Shown: positions 1 to 11,721 of the stretch, piece after piece
How positions within the stretch are numbered: the first letter of the stretch is position 1
Layout: each line of letters begins with the position of its first letter
NCBI GenBank assembly: GCA_012934845.2
Contig: WNNJ02003813.1
Coordinates: 1 to 64,000, forward strand
Direction of reading: 5' to 3'
Source: Pomphorhynchus laevis
Taxonomy: Eukaryota > Acanthocephala > Palaeacanthocephala > Echinorhynchida > Pomphorhynchidae
DNA: 64,000 nt
Position numbers and translations under genes: made by a program
Notes under the pieces: generated by a model
What the model was told of the DNA's origin: nothing
What the model saw: the letters and a program-made list of their open reading frames with translations, nothing else
The model's database searches: none

Positions 1-1
1 A

Positions 2-637
2 CACCCCGCTCCTGTCACACTTGCTCCAACCAATATTAATTCTTTATCAAGCACTCCTGTCATTTCCACTTCTATCTGCTCATCTGCCTCGACTCCTACC
101 AGCTCTGTCCGTCCACCACTTCCACGAAATCGTTTTTCTTCGCGCGATCGCTGTATAATCATATCAAACTTAAAGCTTTCCGAATCTGCTTCTCCTCAAT
201 GTCACCTCGGTGATAATGTAATTGCTTTCAGGTCTATCCTCTCAATCGATCTTCCTGATGATAATCCATCCTTTTTCAATAATATCGATCCTGTATCTTT
301 TATCCGTTTAAACAAATCCACTAAATCAAATCATCTCAGTCCTCCACTCTTAAAAATCGTTTTCCGACATAGTTCACATGCCTCTTCTGTACTCTTCCAA
401 CGTTTTAAACTTCTTAATACTTCATCTACTTGCCGTATCTTTCCTGACCGCTCCCCTTCTTATATTGCCCAGCTCAATTTAGCTCGCATTGAAAAACATC
501 GACGTGAATCAAACGGCGAGTCATCCTTATCTATACGTAAAATCAACGGAAATTTCACGTTCTTCACACAAGGCCAAATATTCGATGGCGACCCATCTCT
601 CCCCCTTGTCTTCTTCGCTAGTCGATCTCGCTCCTAA
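2..637 (+). pseudogene. ORF1 of LINE A1 (3' part)
   Basis: Open from the window edge for 211 codons. The product is Ser/Thr/Pro-rich at first, then has an RRM-like stretch beginning RDRCIIISNLKL, and resembles ORF1 of B1 (10001-11017). ORF1 proteins of this group bind RNA and package the LINE transcript. A one-base shift near position 560 moves the C-terminus out of frame: the alternative frame reads RPNIRWRPISPPCLLR and stops at 619-621, matching the B1 ending RPKIRWRSIS. The frame drawn here ends instead at 635-637. The N-terminal zinc finger seen in related copies lies upstream of the window. Confidence 0.75.
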
Positions 638-3494
638 GCATAATTTTCGTCTTAGTCTATTCAATACTCGCTCCATTCTCCATAAAGCTGATATGCTTCT
701 CGATATCTTCGATCAATTATCTATCGATATTCTCTGCATTACCGAATCCTGGCACACTGACTCCGACGATCTTGCTATTCGTCGTCTATGTCGCTCTGGT
801 TGTTCTCTAGTTGAATCAGCTCGTCAAATTACATCTCATACATCTACTGCGTCTAACCATGGCGGTATTGTTGCCATTGCTCGTCACCCAATGTCTTTAA
901 GTAAAATCAACGTTAACATCCGTTACACTTCGTTCGAATTACTCATATGCAGATTATCAACGCCTTTCCCTCTGGAACTTGTGATTGTATACCGTCCAGG
1001 TTCAGTTGCCCCATCACGTATATTCTTTAACGACCTTGCAGATCCAATGTCTCACTGTTCATTGTCTTATACTCCTTCTTTTGTTCTCAGTGACTTTAAC
1101 ATTCGTCTTGATCGCCCGTCTGACTCTGACTCTATCACGTTAACTAATCTTTTTTCTGATTTTAACTATAAATTACTTTCAACAAGCCCAACTCATATTC
1201 TCGGCGGTGCTCTCGACATCATTGCTGTTCCTAACTGCTTCAATGACTATACCTCCTTCTTAATTACTGATCCTGGTTTGTCCGATCATTTCCTTGTCAC
1301 TCTTACTCTTACTCGTCCCCATCCTCCTTCTCCGCCTTTACAATTATCTACGCCAAGTCGACCCTGGAAGCTTCTCGATATCCCTATTATCTGCACAGCC
1401 TTACTCAATTCTTCACTCTTTTCACTTCCTCTTAACTATCTCTCTCCCGATGATCTCTGCATTCTGTTTGATTCTGAACTTACGTCGATCCTCAATAACC
1501 TTCTGCCTAGTCGACTTCGACGTTCCCAGCGCTTGCGCCATGTTCCCTTGTTCGATTCTGACTGTAGTATTTCTAAGCGTCGACTCCGTCACTCTTTTCG
1601 TATGTATAAACGCTTTCTTAAACGTTCACCCAACTCACTCCCTCCAAATCTTCGTGATTCCTACTTTTCTCAACGCCGTTCACATCTCATTCTTATACGT
1701 ACTAAACGTACTCTCTTTTGGCGAAATCAACTCGAGTCATCTTCCAAAACTAAATCTCATTGGAAAATCTTAAACTCAATTCTTTCACGATCATCTACCC
1801 CTTGTAATATAAATCCTGATGAATTTTCTTCTTATCTACAAACTAAGCTATCTAATCTACTTTCCCTACTACCCATAGCCCCCTTGTACCCACTCTTATC
1901 TTTAAATACTTCCCTCCCAGAACTATTCCACCTTCTTCCCGTTTCGTCTGATGAAGTTTCTTCGGTTCTGCTGTCATTACCTAATAAAACCTCTCCTTCT
2001 GACCCAATTCCCACTCACTTGCTTAAAAATATCTGCACTTTTATCATACCCTTCCTAACCACATTGTTCAACTCGTCCATCCGTAGCCGTACATTTCCTT
2101 CTATCTGGAAATGCGCCACTGTTCGTCCTCTCATCAAAAAGCAATCTCTCGACTCCTCACTACCATCTTCGTACCGTCCTATTTCACTTCTCCCAACCCT
2201 CTCTAAACTCCTTGAGCGTCTCGTTCTTAAGCAAGTTAATACATATCTCTATTCCTCTAACTTATTTCCTTCCTTCCAAGCCGCTTTTCGCTCTAATTAC
2301 TCTACCGAAATTGCATATCTTAAAGTTTATAACGACTTACTCATATCGCGCGATCATAAATTATGTAGTGTCATAGTTTCTCTTGATCTATCGTCTGCTT
2401 TTGACATCGTCGATCACTCGATTCTTCTCCATCGCCTTCGTCATGATTATGGCTTCTCTTTACCCACTGTGTCATGGTTTTCTTCATATCTATCAAACCG
2501 TACATTTCGCGTATATTCTAACTCTTCTCTCTCCCATCCTTCTTCCATTCCGTCCGGTGTTCCACAAGGCTCCGTATTAGGCCCTATACTTTTCTCTCTT
2601 CTTCTTGGTGATTTGTCTTCGATTTCTCATAAATTTAACTTCCATGTTATGCAATATGCTGATGACATTCTCATCTATGCTCATGCATCTGTTTATCGTA
2701 TTCACGATCTTAGTGTTTCCGCTTCGGACTGTCTTGTCTCAGTTTCTTATCATCTTTCTTCCCTTTGCCTTTCTCTGAATCCTGATAAATCCAAAATTAT
2801 GTGGATCCTACCTCGAATCTTCGGCGTAGAACCTCCTTCCTAATCATTAAATTCTACAATTCTTCCTATTGTTGATAATCTCGTTTTCCTAGGCTTCCAT
2901 TTCGACAACCGACTTTCACTTAAACCTTTCGTTAGAGATAAAGTACGCTCATCTACCTTGATACTCCGCAACCTCCGTCAAGTTCGTAGATTGATCGATT
3001 TCCCTTCTTGTATGACTCTCATATCATCTCCCCTTTTTTCTAAACTCGATTATTGTCTTAGTCTATTTTCCAACTCACCTAAATCTACTCTTCTTCCTCT
3101 ACAACGCATCGTCAACGCAGCTGTCCGAATTCTCCTCCGTCTTCGTCGTTTTGATCATACATCCTACCATCTTGCTTCTCTCGATTTGCCTACAATTTAT
3201 TGTCGTGTTCAAATTCGTCTTCTTATCGTTGCTTTCCGCCTTGTAACTTTTCATACCCCTTCATTTCTCAACCTTCCTTTTCTTGATAATTCTCGTCCTG
3301 TTTTCTGTTCCTTGCGTTCCTGTAATTCCCTTCTTTTACATGTCCCAAACTACTCTACCTCCTTTGGACTCCGCTCCTTCCTGGTGGCTGCTCCTCTATC
3401 GTGGAATCATCTGCCCATACATATACGCCAATCAACTTCCCTGCAGTGCTTCAAACGACAAATCCGATCCCATTTTAACAATTTATCTGCTTGA
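585..3494 (+). pseudogene. ORF2 of LINE A1: APE endonuclease plus reverse transcriptase, one in-frame stop
   Basis: 970-codon frame starting at the ATG at 585, which overlaps the ORF1 end; A3 has an ATG at the equivalent place (4051). The N-terminal EN domain shows NTRSILHKAD, the catalytic Glu in CITESWHTDSDD, LSDFNIRLD and SDHFLV. RT motifs follow: RPISLLPTLSKLLERL, LDLSSAFDIVDHS (motif A), SGVPQGSVLGPILF and QYADDILIYAHA, with YADD at about residues 691-694. A TAA at 2841-2843 replaces a GTA valine codon seen in copy A2, after which the frame continues to the TGA at 3492. Otherwise full length, so this looks like a recently silenced copy or a polymorphic stop. Confidence 0.88.
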
Positions 3495-3519
3495 CTTTCT
3501 CATTTTTGTTTGTGGACTT

Positions 3520-3584
3520 GTAAGCGTACAGCTTGTACGCATTTGCCACACTAAATAAATTTGTATTATCATTATTATTATTAT
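3520..3584 (+). promoter_or_regulatory. 3' terminal hairpin and ATT tail of LINE A1
   Basis: A perfect 6-bp stem GCGTAC/GTACGC (3524-3529 and 3535-3540, loop AGCTT) is followed by ATTTGCCAC and then an ATT-rich tail. The same place in B copies holds GCGTGC/GCACGC. In L2-type LINEs a 3' stem-loop is recognised by the RT for target-primed reverse transcription, so this is the likely RT recognition site. Confidence 0.7.
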
Positions 3585-5692
3585 CCTGCACATCCACTTC
3601 TGTCTCACATTAGACGTTTGACGTTTTCCTCGCATCAACACCTGAATTCGCATCGTATTATCCCATTCTTGAACCTTCTCTCACACGCTCATCGTTCAAC
3701 TAAGGATAAAACTTCCATTCATATTCATCATCCAAACAATGCAAACCGTAAAGCTGTTCATATCGTACATATAAAACTTTCATTCGTCTTCATCATTCTA
3801 ACAGTGCAAACGGTAAAGGTTTTCATCTCGTATCTTCTATTTCCTATTCTTCCCCTAGTTAAATGCATCTCATACTTCTTTCTTCGCTTCATGTACTCCT
3901 TACTCTACCTCCCTCGTATCACTTCTCAATAATTTATATCCTTCTGTCAAAAATCCACTGATTCCAATCATCTTAGCCATCCACTCCTAAAAATACCAAT
4001 CCGTCAAATCAACGGAAATTTTTATGTTTTATACACGAGATTAAAAATCGATGGCGTCCCGTCTCTATCTACGGTCTTCTTTGCAAGTCGATCTCACTCC
4101 TGAGCATACTTTTCGTCTTAGTCTTTTCAACACTCGCTCAAATCTTCATAAAACTGATCTGCTCTTCAATATCTTCGATCAATTATCTATCAATATTCTC
4201 TGCATTACCGAATTCTTGCACTCAGACTCTGACGATATTGATATTCGTCGTCTATGTCGTTCTGGTTGTTCTCTAGTTGAATCAGCTCGTCTAATTGTCT
4301 CTCCCACATCTACTGCTTCAAACCATAGCGGTATTGTTGCCATTGCTCGTCACCCAACGTCTCAGGATAAAATTAACGCTAACATCCGTTACACTTCGTT
4401 CGAATTATTCATATGCAGATTATCTACTCTTTTCCCTATGGAACTTGTGATGATATACCGTCCAGGCAAAGCCGCCATCTCACATATGTTCTTAAATGGT
4501 ATTGCAAATCTTCTTTATCACTGTTTATTGTCTTATTCCTTTTGTTCTCGGTGACTTTTCATTCGTCTTGATCGTGCAGCTAACTCTGACTCAATCACTC
4601 TAACTAATCTTTTTTTTCAGATTTAACCATAAATTACTTTCAACAAGTTCCACTCATATTCTCGGTGGTGCTCTCGACATCATTAATGTTCCCAACTGCT
4701 TCAATGAATATACCTACTTATCAATTACTGATCCTAGTTTGTCCGATCATTACCTTGTGACTCTTACTCTTACTCGTCTTCATCCCTGTTCTCCTTCTCC
4801 GCCTCGAACAATAGCTACCTCAAGTCGACACTGAAATCTTCTCAATATTCCTATTCTCTGTTCAACCTTATTCAACTCTTCACTCTGTTCACTTCCACTT
4901 AACTATCTTCCTCCCGATGATCTCTCCATTCTGTTTTATTCTGAACTTATGACTATCCTCAATCACCTTCTGCCTATTCGACCCCGACGTTTTCAGCTTG
5001 TACCATGTTCCCTTGTTCGATTCCTACTGTTGTCTTTCTAAGCGTCGACTCCGCCACTCTTTTCGTCTGTTTAATCGTTTTCTTAAACGTTCTTTAAACT
5101 CACTCACTCCAAAACTCCGTGGTTCATATCATTCTATTCACCGTCCCACCTCATTCTTATACGTACTAAACGTACTCTCTTTTGGTGAAATCAACTTGAG
5201 TCATCTTCCAACTCTAAATCTCATTGGAAAATCTTAAACTCAATTCATTCACGATCATCTACCCCTTGTAAGCTAAATCCTGATGAATTTTCTTGTTATC
5301 TACAATCTAAGCTATATAATTTACTTTCCTTTCTACCCATATGCCCCTTGTATCCTTTCTCCTTTTTAAATACTTCCCTCTCATAACTATTCCATCTTCT
5401 TCCCGTTTCGTCTGATAAAGATTCTTCGGTTCTTCTGTCATTACCTAATAAAACCTCTCCTTCTGACCCAATTCCCATTCACTTGCTTAAAAATATCTGC
5501 TAATATATCTCACCCTTCCTAACCATATTATTCAACTTGTCTATCCATAGCCGCACATTTCCTTCCAACTGAAAATGCGCAACTGTTCGCCCTTTCCTCA
5601 AAATGCGATCTCTCGACCCCTCACTACCATCTTCGTAATGCCCTATCTCACTTCTCCCAACCCTCTCTAAACTCCTTGAGTATCTTGTTCTC
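3585..5692 (+). mobile_element. LINE A3, degraded family-A copy
   Basis: Begins inside ORF1, directly after the ATT tail of A1: the text from 3585 resembles ORF1 of element C from its STPVSH segment onward. Stops and shifts break ORF1 (3585-4050). ORF2 follows from 4051. At about 5692 family-A similarity ends abruptly within the RT (LLEYLVLKIL region) and different LINE sequence begins. Truncated at both ends and clearly older than A1. Confidence 0.8.
4051..5692 (+). pseudogene. ORF2 remnant of LINE A3 (endonuclease and start of RT)
   Basis: Opens with ATG-GCG at the position equivalent to the A1 start and reads 167 codons of EN (FNTRSNLHKTD, CITEFLHSDSDD, ICRLSTLFPMELVMIYRPG) before a frameshift near 4554. 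Later pieces match A1 through SKRRLRHSFR (about 5040), the LNSLTPKLRGSY segment and the RT entry RPISLLPTLSKLL region, in several frames with stops. The Trp of ESW is Leu here. Non-functional. Confidence 0.75.
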
Positions 5693-7025
5693 AAGATACT
5701 CAATGTCGTTTACGGAAAACTTCCACTTGATTGGGTCAACTCGGTTATTTGTCCAGTATTTAAAAAGGGTGGTAAATCTTTAGTTACCAACTATAGGCCC
5801 ATAAGTCTTACTTGTGTATGCTGATGATTGTTAGAAGGACTGTTGTATATTAGGATAATCTTACATCTTGAAACAAATATAATTCTTAATCCGGCTCAAC
5901 ACGGCTTTCGTCATGTTTGCTCTACAACAACTAATTTGGTTTTCGCGATGGAGTAATAGATTGATTGTATCGATCAGAAAGTTTCTGTCGACGTAGTGCT
6001 TTTCATTTTTCGAAAGTATTCGATTATGTTAATCACTAGTTATTAATGTCGAAGCTTTCAATGATAAACCTTGATCATCGCATTATTCGTTGGATACAAC
6101 AGTTTTTAAAAAGTCGCCTTTTTTCAGTTAGGATTGGTAATTCTTTTTCTAACAAGCATCCTCAACTAATTGGTGTCGCACAAGTTACTGTTCTTGCCCC
6201 TGTCTTTTTTAGCATTTATATCAATGATCTAATTAGATGTCTTACACCAAGGTCATTGCTCTATGCTTATGATTTAAAAATTTTGAAGCCTATTAACACA
6301 CCTAGCGATGTACAGGCAATTCAATCTGATATCAGCACGATTAAAAGATGGTATATCCATAATCGCTTAAAGATAAACCCATTAAAGTGTGGAGCGATGA
6401 CTATAACTCATAGAAGACAATACGACCGCATATATTATTATGAAAACTCACAAATAGAGATCGTATCAGCCCAAAAAGATCTTGGAGTATGGGTATGCGC
6501 CAATTTATCAACTAGTAAACGTACTGAGTACATGTGTTTTAAAGTGCGTCGCATGGTGGGCGTACTCCGCCACTCATTTGGTAACTTAGATTCAACCAGT
6601 TTTAAACTGCTCGTGGACGTGTTAATTAAGAATTCGCTGTTATACGTTTCTGTTTCCACGTATCCAAATAATCTTGGTGAACGTAATAGTTTTGAATGTG
6701 CATATAGAAATTTAACTAAGTTGGTTCCCTCTGTTAGTCATTTTTCGTTGAAAATCGGTTAAAGACACTGAATGTACCCTCAATTCATAATTGACTCATA
6801 AGGATTGATCTGTGTTTAGTATGGAATATTTTTCATGATTGCAATATCCCTCTTATGGATATTTTAGAACTAAGGGATCAGTCTTCATTACGCGGTCATT
6901 TTTGGATATTGAAGAGAAATAGATTTAATCGAACCTGAATTAGATGTCTCCGTCGACCTGATATTCAAAAGTGGAATAGTATTTCCGACGTTGACCCGGC
7001 AGTAAAAATCCAAAAGACACTATGT
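5693..7025 (+). pseudogene. LINE fragment H: reverse transcriptase remnant, Jockey/CR1-like
   Basis: Starts abruptly at the A3 break with DWVNSVICPVFKKGGKSL and NYRPISLTCVC (RT entry), then a broken stretch with NPAQHGFRH. An open frame of 238 codons at 6046-6762 follows (RIIRWIQQFLKSRLFSVRIG, VAQVTVLAPVFFSIYINDL). The catalytic box reads LYAYDLKIL instead of YADD, so the RT is dead. Decayed 3' sequence reaches about 7025 (WNSISDVDPAV). It resembles G (23893-26923) in layout rather than the A/B families. Confidence 0.7.
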
Positions 7026-7089
7026 AATTAATTGACTTTCAAACGATTTAATTTTATTTAAAAAAAAGATTTATTTTAACGTGGCAAAT

Positions 7090-7105
7090 GCGTGCCAGTG
7101 CACGC
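7090..7105 (-). promoter_or_regulatory. 3' hairpin of LINE B1
   Basis: Stem GCGTGC/GCACGC with a 4-nt loop, followed on the minus strand by ATTTGCCAC. It sits in the same place as the family-A stem GCGTAC/GTACGC; one base pair differs on both sides (C-G for A-T type exchange), so pairing is kept. Likely RT recognition element. Confidence 0.7.
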
Positions 7106-7136
7106 TTACATGACCACAACAAAACAAAAATGTAAA

Positions 7137-10037
7137 TCATGTGTCGAGAAGATGTTTACGGAGGAGGTGTTTGAATGTGATAAAGGAGGGGGCGCGGCGG
7201 ACGTCGAGAGGGAGTTGATTCCAGGCGAGTGAGGCAGCGACAAGGAAGGATCGGAGACCGTAGTTGTTGGAGTAATTAGGAACGTGGAGTAAGAGGGTAT
7301 GACAGGAACGAAGCGATAGCGAGGTGGGGCGAGTATCGTCTAAGAAAGGAAGGTTGATGAACGATGGGGAGCTGACAGCGATGAGTCGAAAGGTAACGAG
7401 AAGAAGGCAGAGTTTGATGCAAATGTCGATGGTGGGCCAGGAGAGTTGGGCAAAATATGTGGATGTGTGGTCGAAGCGACGGAGACGAAAGAGCACTCGA
7501 ACGGCGGTGTTGATTATTCGTTGTAAGGGTAGGATGATGGATTTTGGAGAATTGGCGAAAAGGCTAAGATAGTAATCGATTTTAGGGAAAAGAAGCGATG
7601 AAAGAAGAGACATACAAGAACGGAAGTCGATAAGGGGGCGGATACGGCGGATGTCACGGAGAATTAAGCTAGATGAGCGGACCTTGTCACGGACGAAGGG
7701 TTTAAGGGAAAGGTCATCATCGAAATGGAAGCCTAAGAAAGTGAGATTGTGGACTATGGGGATAATCGATGAGGCAAAATATACAGTGGGATGAGATATG
7801 TTTGGTTTACGGAGGAGGATCCACATTATTTTGGACTTTTCGGGGTTTATAACGAGATGGAGATTGGAGAGACGTTTGTAGATAGAAGAAATACAGTTGG
7901 AGGCAGAAATTCCGATATCGTGTATGCGATGTGCGGGTGCATGAGCATAGATTAGAATGTCATCAGCGTATTGCATGACTTTAAAGGAGTAAGGTTTGAT
8001 AAACGGATAGAGATCGCCAAGCAGAAGAGAGAAAATCAGGGGATCTATAACTGAACCTTGTGGGAACCCGCAAAAAATAGGGATGGGAGTGGAGGATGAT
8101 GAATTAGAACAGACGCGAAAGGAACTTTCGGATAGATATGAGGCGAACCATGCTACGGAGGAGGAAGAAAAACCGTAATCATAACGAAGGCGAGAAATGA
8201 GGACGGAGTGGTCGACAATGTCGAATGCGGATGAGAGGTCGAGGGAGATGAGAACACTATAATGAGCCTTGTCTCGAGAAATGAGTAAGTCGTTGTACAC
8301 TTTTATGCATGCGATTTCTGTCGAGTGATTAGATCGGAAAGCGGATTGGAAAGGAGGTTACAGATTGGATGATGAGAGATAAGCGTTGATTTGTATTAAG
8401 ATGAGGCGTTCTAAGAGCTTAGAAAGAGTAGGGAGTAGTGAAATGGGGCGATAGCTAGAAGGAAGGGAGGGGTCGAGCGATTGTTTCTTAAGGAGGGGTC
8501 GAACGATTGCGGATTTCCAGTGTGAAAGGAAGATACGACTGCGGATGGACGAGTTAAACAAGGTTCTGAGAAATGGGGATATCGATGAGCATATAGATTT
8601 TAATATGTGAATATGCAGGGGATCGGCAGGTGAGGTTTTGTTGGGCAAGGACATGATGACAGATGATACTTCTGTAGGTGAGACTGGGAGAAGATGAAAG
8701 AGTTCCGGAAGGATGAGATTAGACTGGGCAGAGTGGGATAGGATGGAGACCGGGGTGTGAGAGAGCAACGTGGATACTTTAGTCTGGAGAAATGACGAAT
8801 AATCATTGGCATTGATTTTGCACGGCGAAGAGGAGCGAGCAAGGATTGAGTTAAAAGTGTGCCAGAGAGTCTTAGAGTTGAATGAAGTGATGATTTTATG
8901 CTGCCAGAAGGAGTTGCATTTGGTACGTAGTAGGTTGAGATGAGACCGGCGAAGAGCAAGATAGGAATCACGGAAAGACGGAGTTATCGAGCGGAAATCA
9001 CGTCTGAGAGAGCGGTGATAGACTCGAAAAGCATGGCGGAGTCGACGCTTTGATAGTAGGCATTGGATGTCAAACCATGGGGCACGGTGCAAGCGACGGT
9101 GTGGGTGAGACTTGAAGGGCAAGAGAATATCGAGAGTGGATGTGAGTTCAGAGTCGAAAAGAAAGGCGAGATCGTGAGGAGATGAATATGTTATTGTGGG
9201 TAATGATAGAGATGATTTGAGTAAGGCAGAGCGGAGAAGGGAGAGGTCAAGATTTCTCCAAAGGCGACGTATGATTGTAGGTGTGTGAGGAGGGGTGTGG
9301 TTGTGAGTGAGATCAAGGGTGATAAGAAAGTGATCGGATAGACCAGGATCAGAGATGGACAGTGAGGTGTAGGCAGCAAAATGATCGGGGACAGCGATGA
9401 TGTCGAGTGCCCCATCAAGTATATGTGTGGGGGCAGTGGAGATTAGTTTGTAATTGTAGTTGGATAGAATGTTGATGAACCGGATGGAATCCGTGGAAGA
9501 GGGGCGGTCTAGGCGGATATTGAAGTCGCCTAGAACGAGTGAAGGGATTGAGGACAAAGAACAATGAGAAAAGAGGTCAGCGAGTTTGGTAAAAAATAAG
9601 GCTGTAGGAGCTGATGAACCAGGACGGTATACAATGGCGAGATCTAGAGTGATCGGATTAGAATAACGACAAGTGAGCAATTTTAAAAGAGCAAGGACTG
9701 AAAGGGGGATTGATTTTGCGAAGTGACGCGGGGTGACGCGCGAATGCGACGATGCCGCCATGATTAGAGAATTTAGAAGGGCATGAGCTGAGTGGGCGGG
9801 CGGATTTGACTAGGGAGCAACCGATAGAGAGAGCAGACGGCGAATGGAAAGGTCGTCAGAATCTGAGTGTTAGGATTCGGTGAGGCAGAAGATATCGATG
9901 GATTGCATGGTGAATATGTTGAGGATAAGATCGGATTTATTGAGAATAGATCTAGTGTTGAGGAGACCGAGGAGAAAACCGTGAGTTGTGGCGAAAGAGT
10001 CTAGTGGATAAGACACATAGGAGAAATGGAGCGCCAT
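7137..10037 (-). pseudogene. ORF2 of LINE B1: EN-RT with two in-frame stops
   Basis: 967 codons from the ATG at 10037, which overlaps the end of ORF1 as in A1. EN: LLNTRSILNKSD, then CLTES followed by TAA where family A has Trp; GDFNIRLD; GLSDHFLITLDL. Between about 9855 and 9660 two opposite frameshifts scramble the middle of EN but restore the frame. RT: YRPISLLPTLSKLLERL, a TAA at 8358-8360 where copy B4 has a TAC tyrosine, then DLSSAFDIVDHS, GFPQGSVIDPLIFS and QYADDILIYAHA. The stops and the EN damage make this copy inactive, although the RT half is well preserved. Confidence 0.85.
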
Positions 10038-11017
10038 CGAATTTTGGGACGGGTATGGACAACTTGAAAATTTCCGTCTATGTTTCGGATGGAGAGTGAT
10101 GTTTCGCCGTTTTCCTCGCGACGGCGTTTTTCGATGCGGGCTGAAGAGATTTGAGCGATTTCAGAAGGGGCGCGATCGGGGAAAATTCGAGTGGTTGAAG
10201 ATGACATGAGTTTGAATCGTTGAGAGAGTAAAGAAGACGCGTGAGAGCGATGCTTGAAAACAATTTTTAGGAGAGGGGGCTGGGAAGGATTAGATTGAGA
10301 AGATTTGTTTAGACGGATGAATGCGACAGGAGAAATGTCCTTGAAAAAGGATGGTTTATCCGCAGGAACAATAGACGAGAGGATGGATCTGAAGGCGGAA
10401 ACATCGTGGTCTAGACGTGCTTGTGGAGATAAGGAGTTAGAAGGCGTGATATTAGTAACAATGACGCAACGATCGCGAGAAGCAAAGCGCTTCCGTAAAG
10501 GAGGACTACTGACGTGAGTAGGTGAGATCACGATAGAAGAGCTGTCAGTTGATGATTTGGAGGGATTTGGTTTGACGACGGGAGACATAGAGGATAATGA
10601 TAATAAAGAGGGTGGCAAGCGATGTGAGGCAAAGTTATCAGTGGAAGGATAGTGGAGGTTGGTGGAGTTGATTTTGATTGATGGATGCAAGTTATTGAGT
10701 AACGAGACGGGAAGGACGGGACGTGGGGTGTCGGGGAGTGAAGATGACAAGGAATCGGAAGTGTATATGGTGGCAGGGTCGGTGGGTGGAGAAAGGACAT
10801 TAGAAACGACGGGGGTAGTTTGAGTTGACGTGTTGGATGTTGATATGTGCGTATTGGAAAGGTTGTATATTAGTTTGTTGGCACAAAAACCACATACGAA
10901 GTCTTCTTTAGACTTATTCGTGTCGCAGGCGATTAATGTCCATACGCTGCAGTCGTGTATCGAGCACTGTACTTGCAGTTGTCCATAGTTGATGTCGGTG
11001 TTAGTTGTTTTCTTACG
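10001..11017 (-). CDS. ORF1 of LINE B1: four-Cys finger plus RRM-like RNA-binding protein
   Basis: Open for 338 codons ending RPKIRWRSISPMCLIH. Near the N-terminus VQCSIHDCSVW...FVCGFC forms a C-x4-C...C-x2-C finger with a Trp, like the PHD-type fingers known in CR1 ORF1 proteins. A Ser/Pro/Thr-rich linker follows, then RDRCVIVTNITPS and an RRM-like region, as in A1. No in-frame ATG is visible at the 5' end: an ATG at about 11021 is out of frame by one, after which the frame reads RKKTTNTD (compare KQRKTTKR in E). One base has therefore probably been lost near the start. Expected role: RNA binding and particle formation. Confidence 0.75.
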   Translation of the reverse strand, partial: RKKTTNTDINYGQLQVQCSIHDCSVWTLIACDTNKSKEDFVCGFCANKLIYNLSNTHISTSNTSTQTTPVVSNVLSPPTDPATIYTSDSLSSSLPDTPRPVLPVSLLNNLHPSIKINSTNLHYPSTDNFASHRLPPSLLSLSSMSPVVKPNPSKSSTDSSSIVISPTHVSSPPLRKRFASRDRCVIVTNITPSNSLSPQARLDHDVSAFRSILSSIVPADKPSFFKDISPVAFIRLNKSSQSNPSQPPLLKIVFKHRSHASSLLSQRFKLMSSSTTRIFPDRAPSEIAQISSARIEKRRREENGETSLSIRNIDGNFQVVHTRPKIRWRSISPMCLIH

Positions 11018-11034
11018 TCATCCCATTAACTCTA

Positions 11035-11153
11035 AAATTTCTGCAAGCGGAGCGAGCGGAACTGGATTGATCTGGAACTAAATTCATTGTATGTTATTTA
11101 TTGTATGTATATTAGATTGTTTGTATATTAGATATCAAACTTTTTTAAGGTGG
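11035..11153 (-). promoter_or_regulatory. 5' leader of LINE B1
   Basis: On the minus strand the element begins CCACCTTAAAAAAGTTTGAT, continues with short imperfect repeats around AACATACAAT, and reaches GTTCCAG...TTCCGCTCGCTCCGCTTGC before ORF1. The same beginning and the GCTCGC motif recur at the 5' end of C (36654-37072). Probably the internal promoter and 5' UTR of the LINE. Confidence 0.5.
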
Positions 11154-11236
11154 ACATATATTTCATACATTCGTAGTACAACTCACATGATCTTACTTTT
11201 AACATAAAAATACATATCACATACATTTAGGTTAGT

Positions 11237-11690
11237 TGATGTATTTGGTCCGTACTTATTAGGGAATGCTACCATTTAGAATGCCGATCCACTTAAGGAT
11301 CTCGGTATCGTATTCGCTAAATCTTGTCACCGGGCCCTCGTGTAAGATAATTGTAAGCAAATATCAACAGATTCTAGGGCTACTACAAAGAAGGCTTGAT
11401 TCAATAGATATTGAATCATTTAGGCTGATGTTTTCTTCGATGATTCTTTCTAATATGCTGTATGCTTCATCTGCAGACTTTCCGCAATTAAGGTGTGATT
11501 TGCGTCTACTTGATGATATTCTCTGTAGAGCCAGTCATCTTGTTTCTTCTATTCGAGATATTCCCTATCCCAATAGATAGGCGTTTTAGGCATATGTGAT
11601 GTAGAGACGGTTCTTAAGGCAGATTTGATGTTGGTGTGGATAACATTGCACTCTCCTAAACACGTTTTACATCATCTATTTACACTTTCT
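11237..11690 (+). pseudogene. LINE fragment: RT C-terminal remnant
   Basis: A decayed stretch with KDLGIVFAKS (typical of the post-catalytic RT 'thumb' of Jockey/CR1 elements) and then, in another frame (11357-11580), LLQRRLDSIDIESFRLMFSS and LRLLDDILCRASHLVSSIRD. Short, without catalytic motifs, frame-shifted. Family cannot be fixed; it is not A or B. Confidence 0.5.
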
Positions 11691-11721
11691 CCTAATGCCA
11701 ATCATCTTGTCGTAGATGATT

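Larger units (their letters stand above)
1..3584 (+). mobile_element. LINE A1, CR1/L2-like non-LTR retrotransposon (5' end outside window)
   Basis: Nearly complete APE-type LINE: the end of ORF1, ORF2 with endonuclease and reverse transcriptase, a short 3' UTR with a hairpin, and an ATT-rich tail (3564-3584). It is the best copy of family A here; related copies lie at 3585-5692, 22290-23521 and 37076-39177. Only two lesions are visible: a one-base shift near the ORF1 end and one in-frame stop in ORF2. Assignment to the CR1/L2 part of the Jockey superfamily comes from the RT motifs and microsatellite-like tail; clade placement needs a tree. Confidence 0.9.
7068..11153 (-). mobile_element. LINE B1, CR1/L2-like, nearly full length
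   Basis: Reads on the minus strand from a 5' leader (about 11153-11020) through ORF1 (11017-10001), ORF2 (10037-7137), a 3' UTR with hairpin (7090-7105) and an end near GTTAAAATAAATC (7068). Family B shares domain order and much sequence with family A but differs in codon usage (more G+C) and in the hairpin bases. The only lesions found are a possible missing base at the ORF1 start, two stops in ORF2 and a pair of compensating shifts in EN. Partial copies occur at 11722-12542 and 39178-40277. Confidence 0.88.

Noticed and set aside
1294-1773. 159-codon ORF in another frame of the LINE A1 endonuclease
   Set aside because: Shadow of ORF2; the 585-3494 frame carries all the endonuclease and RT motifs.
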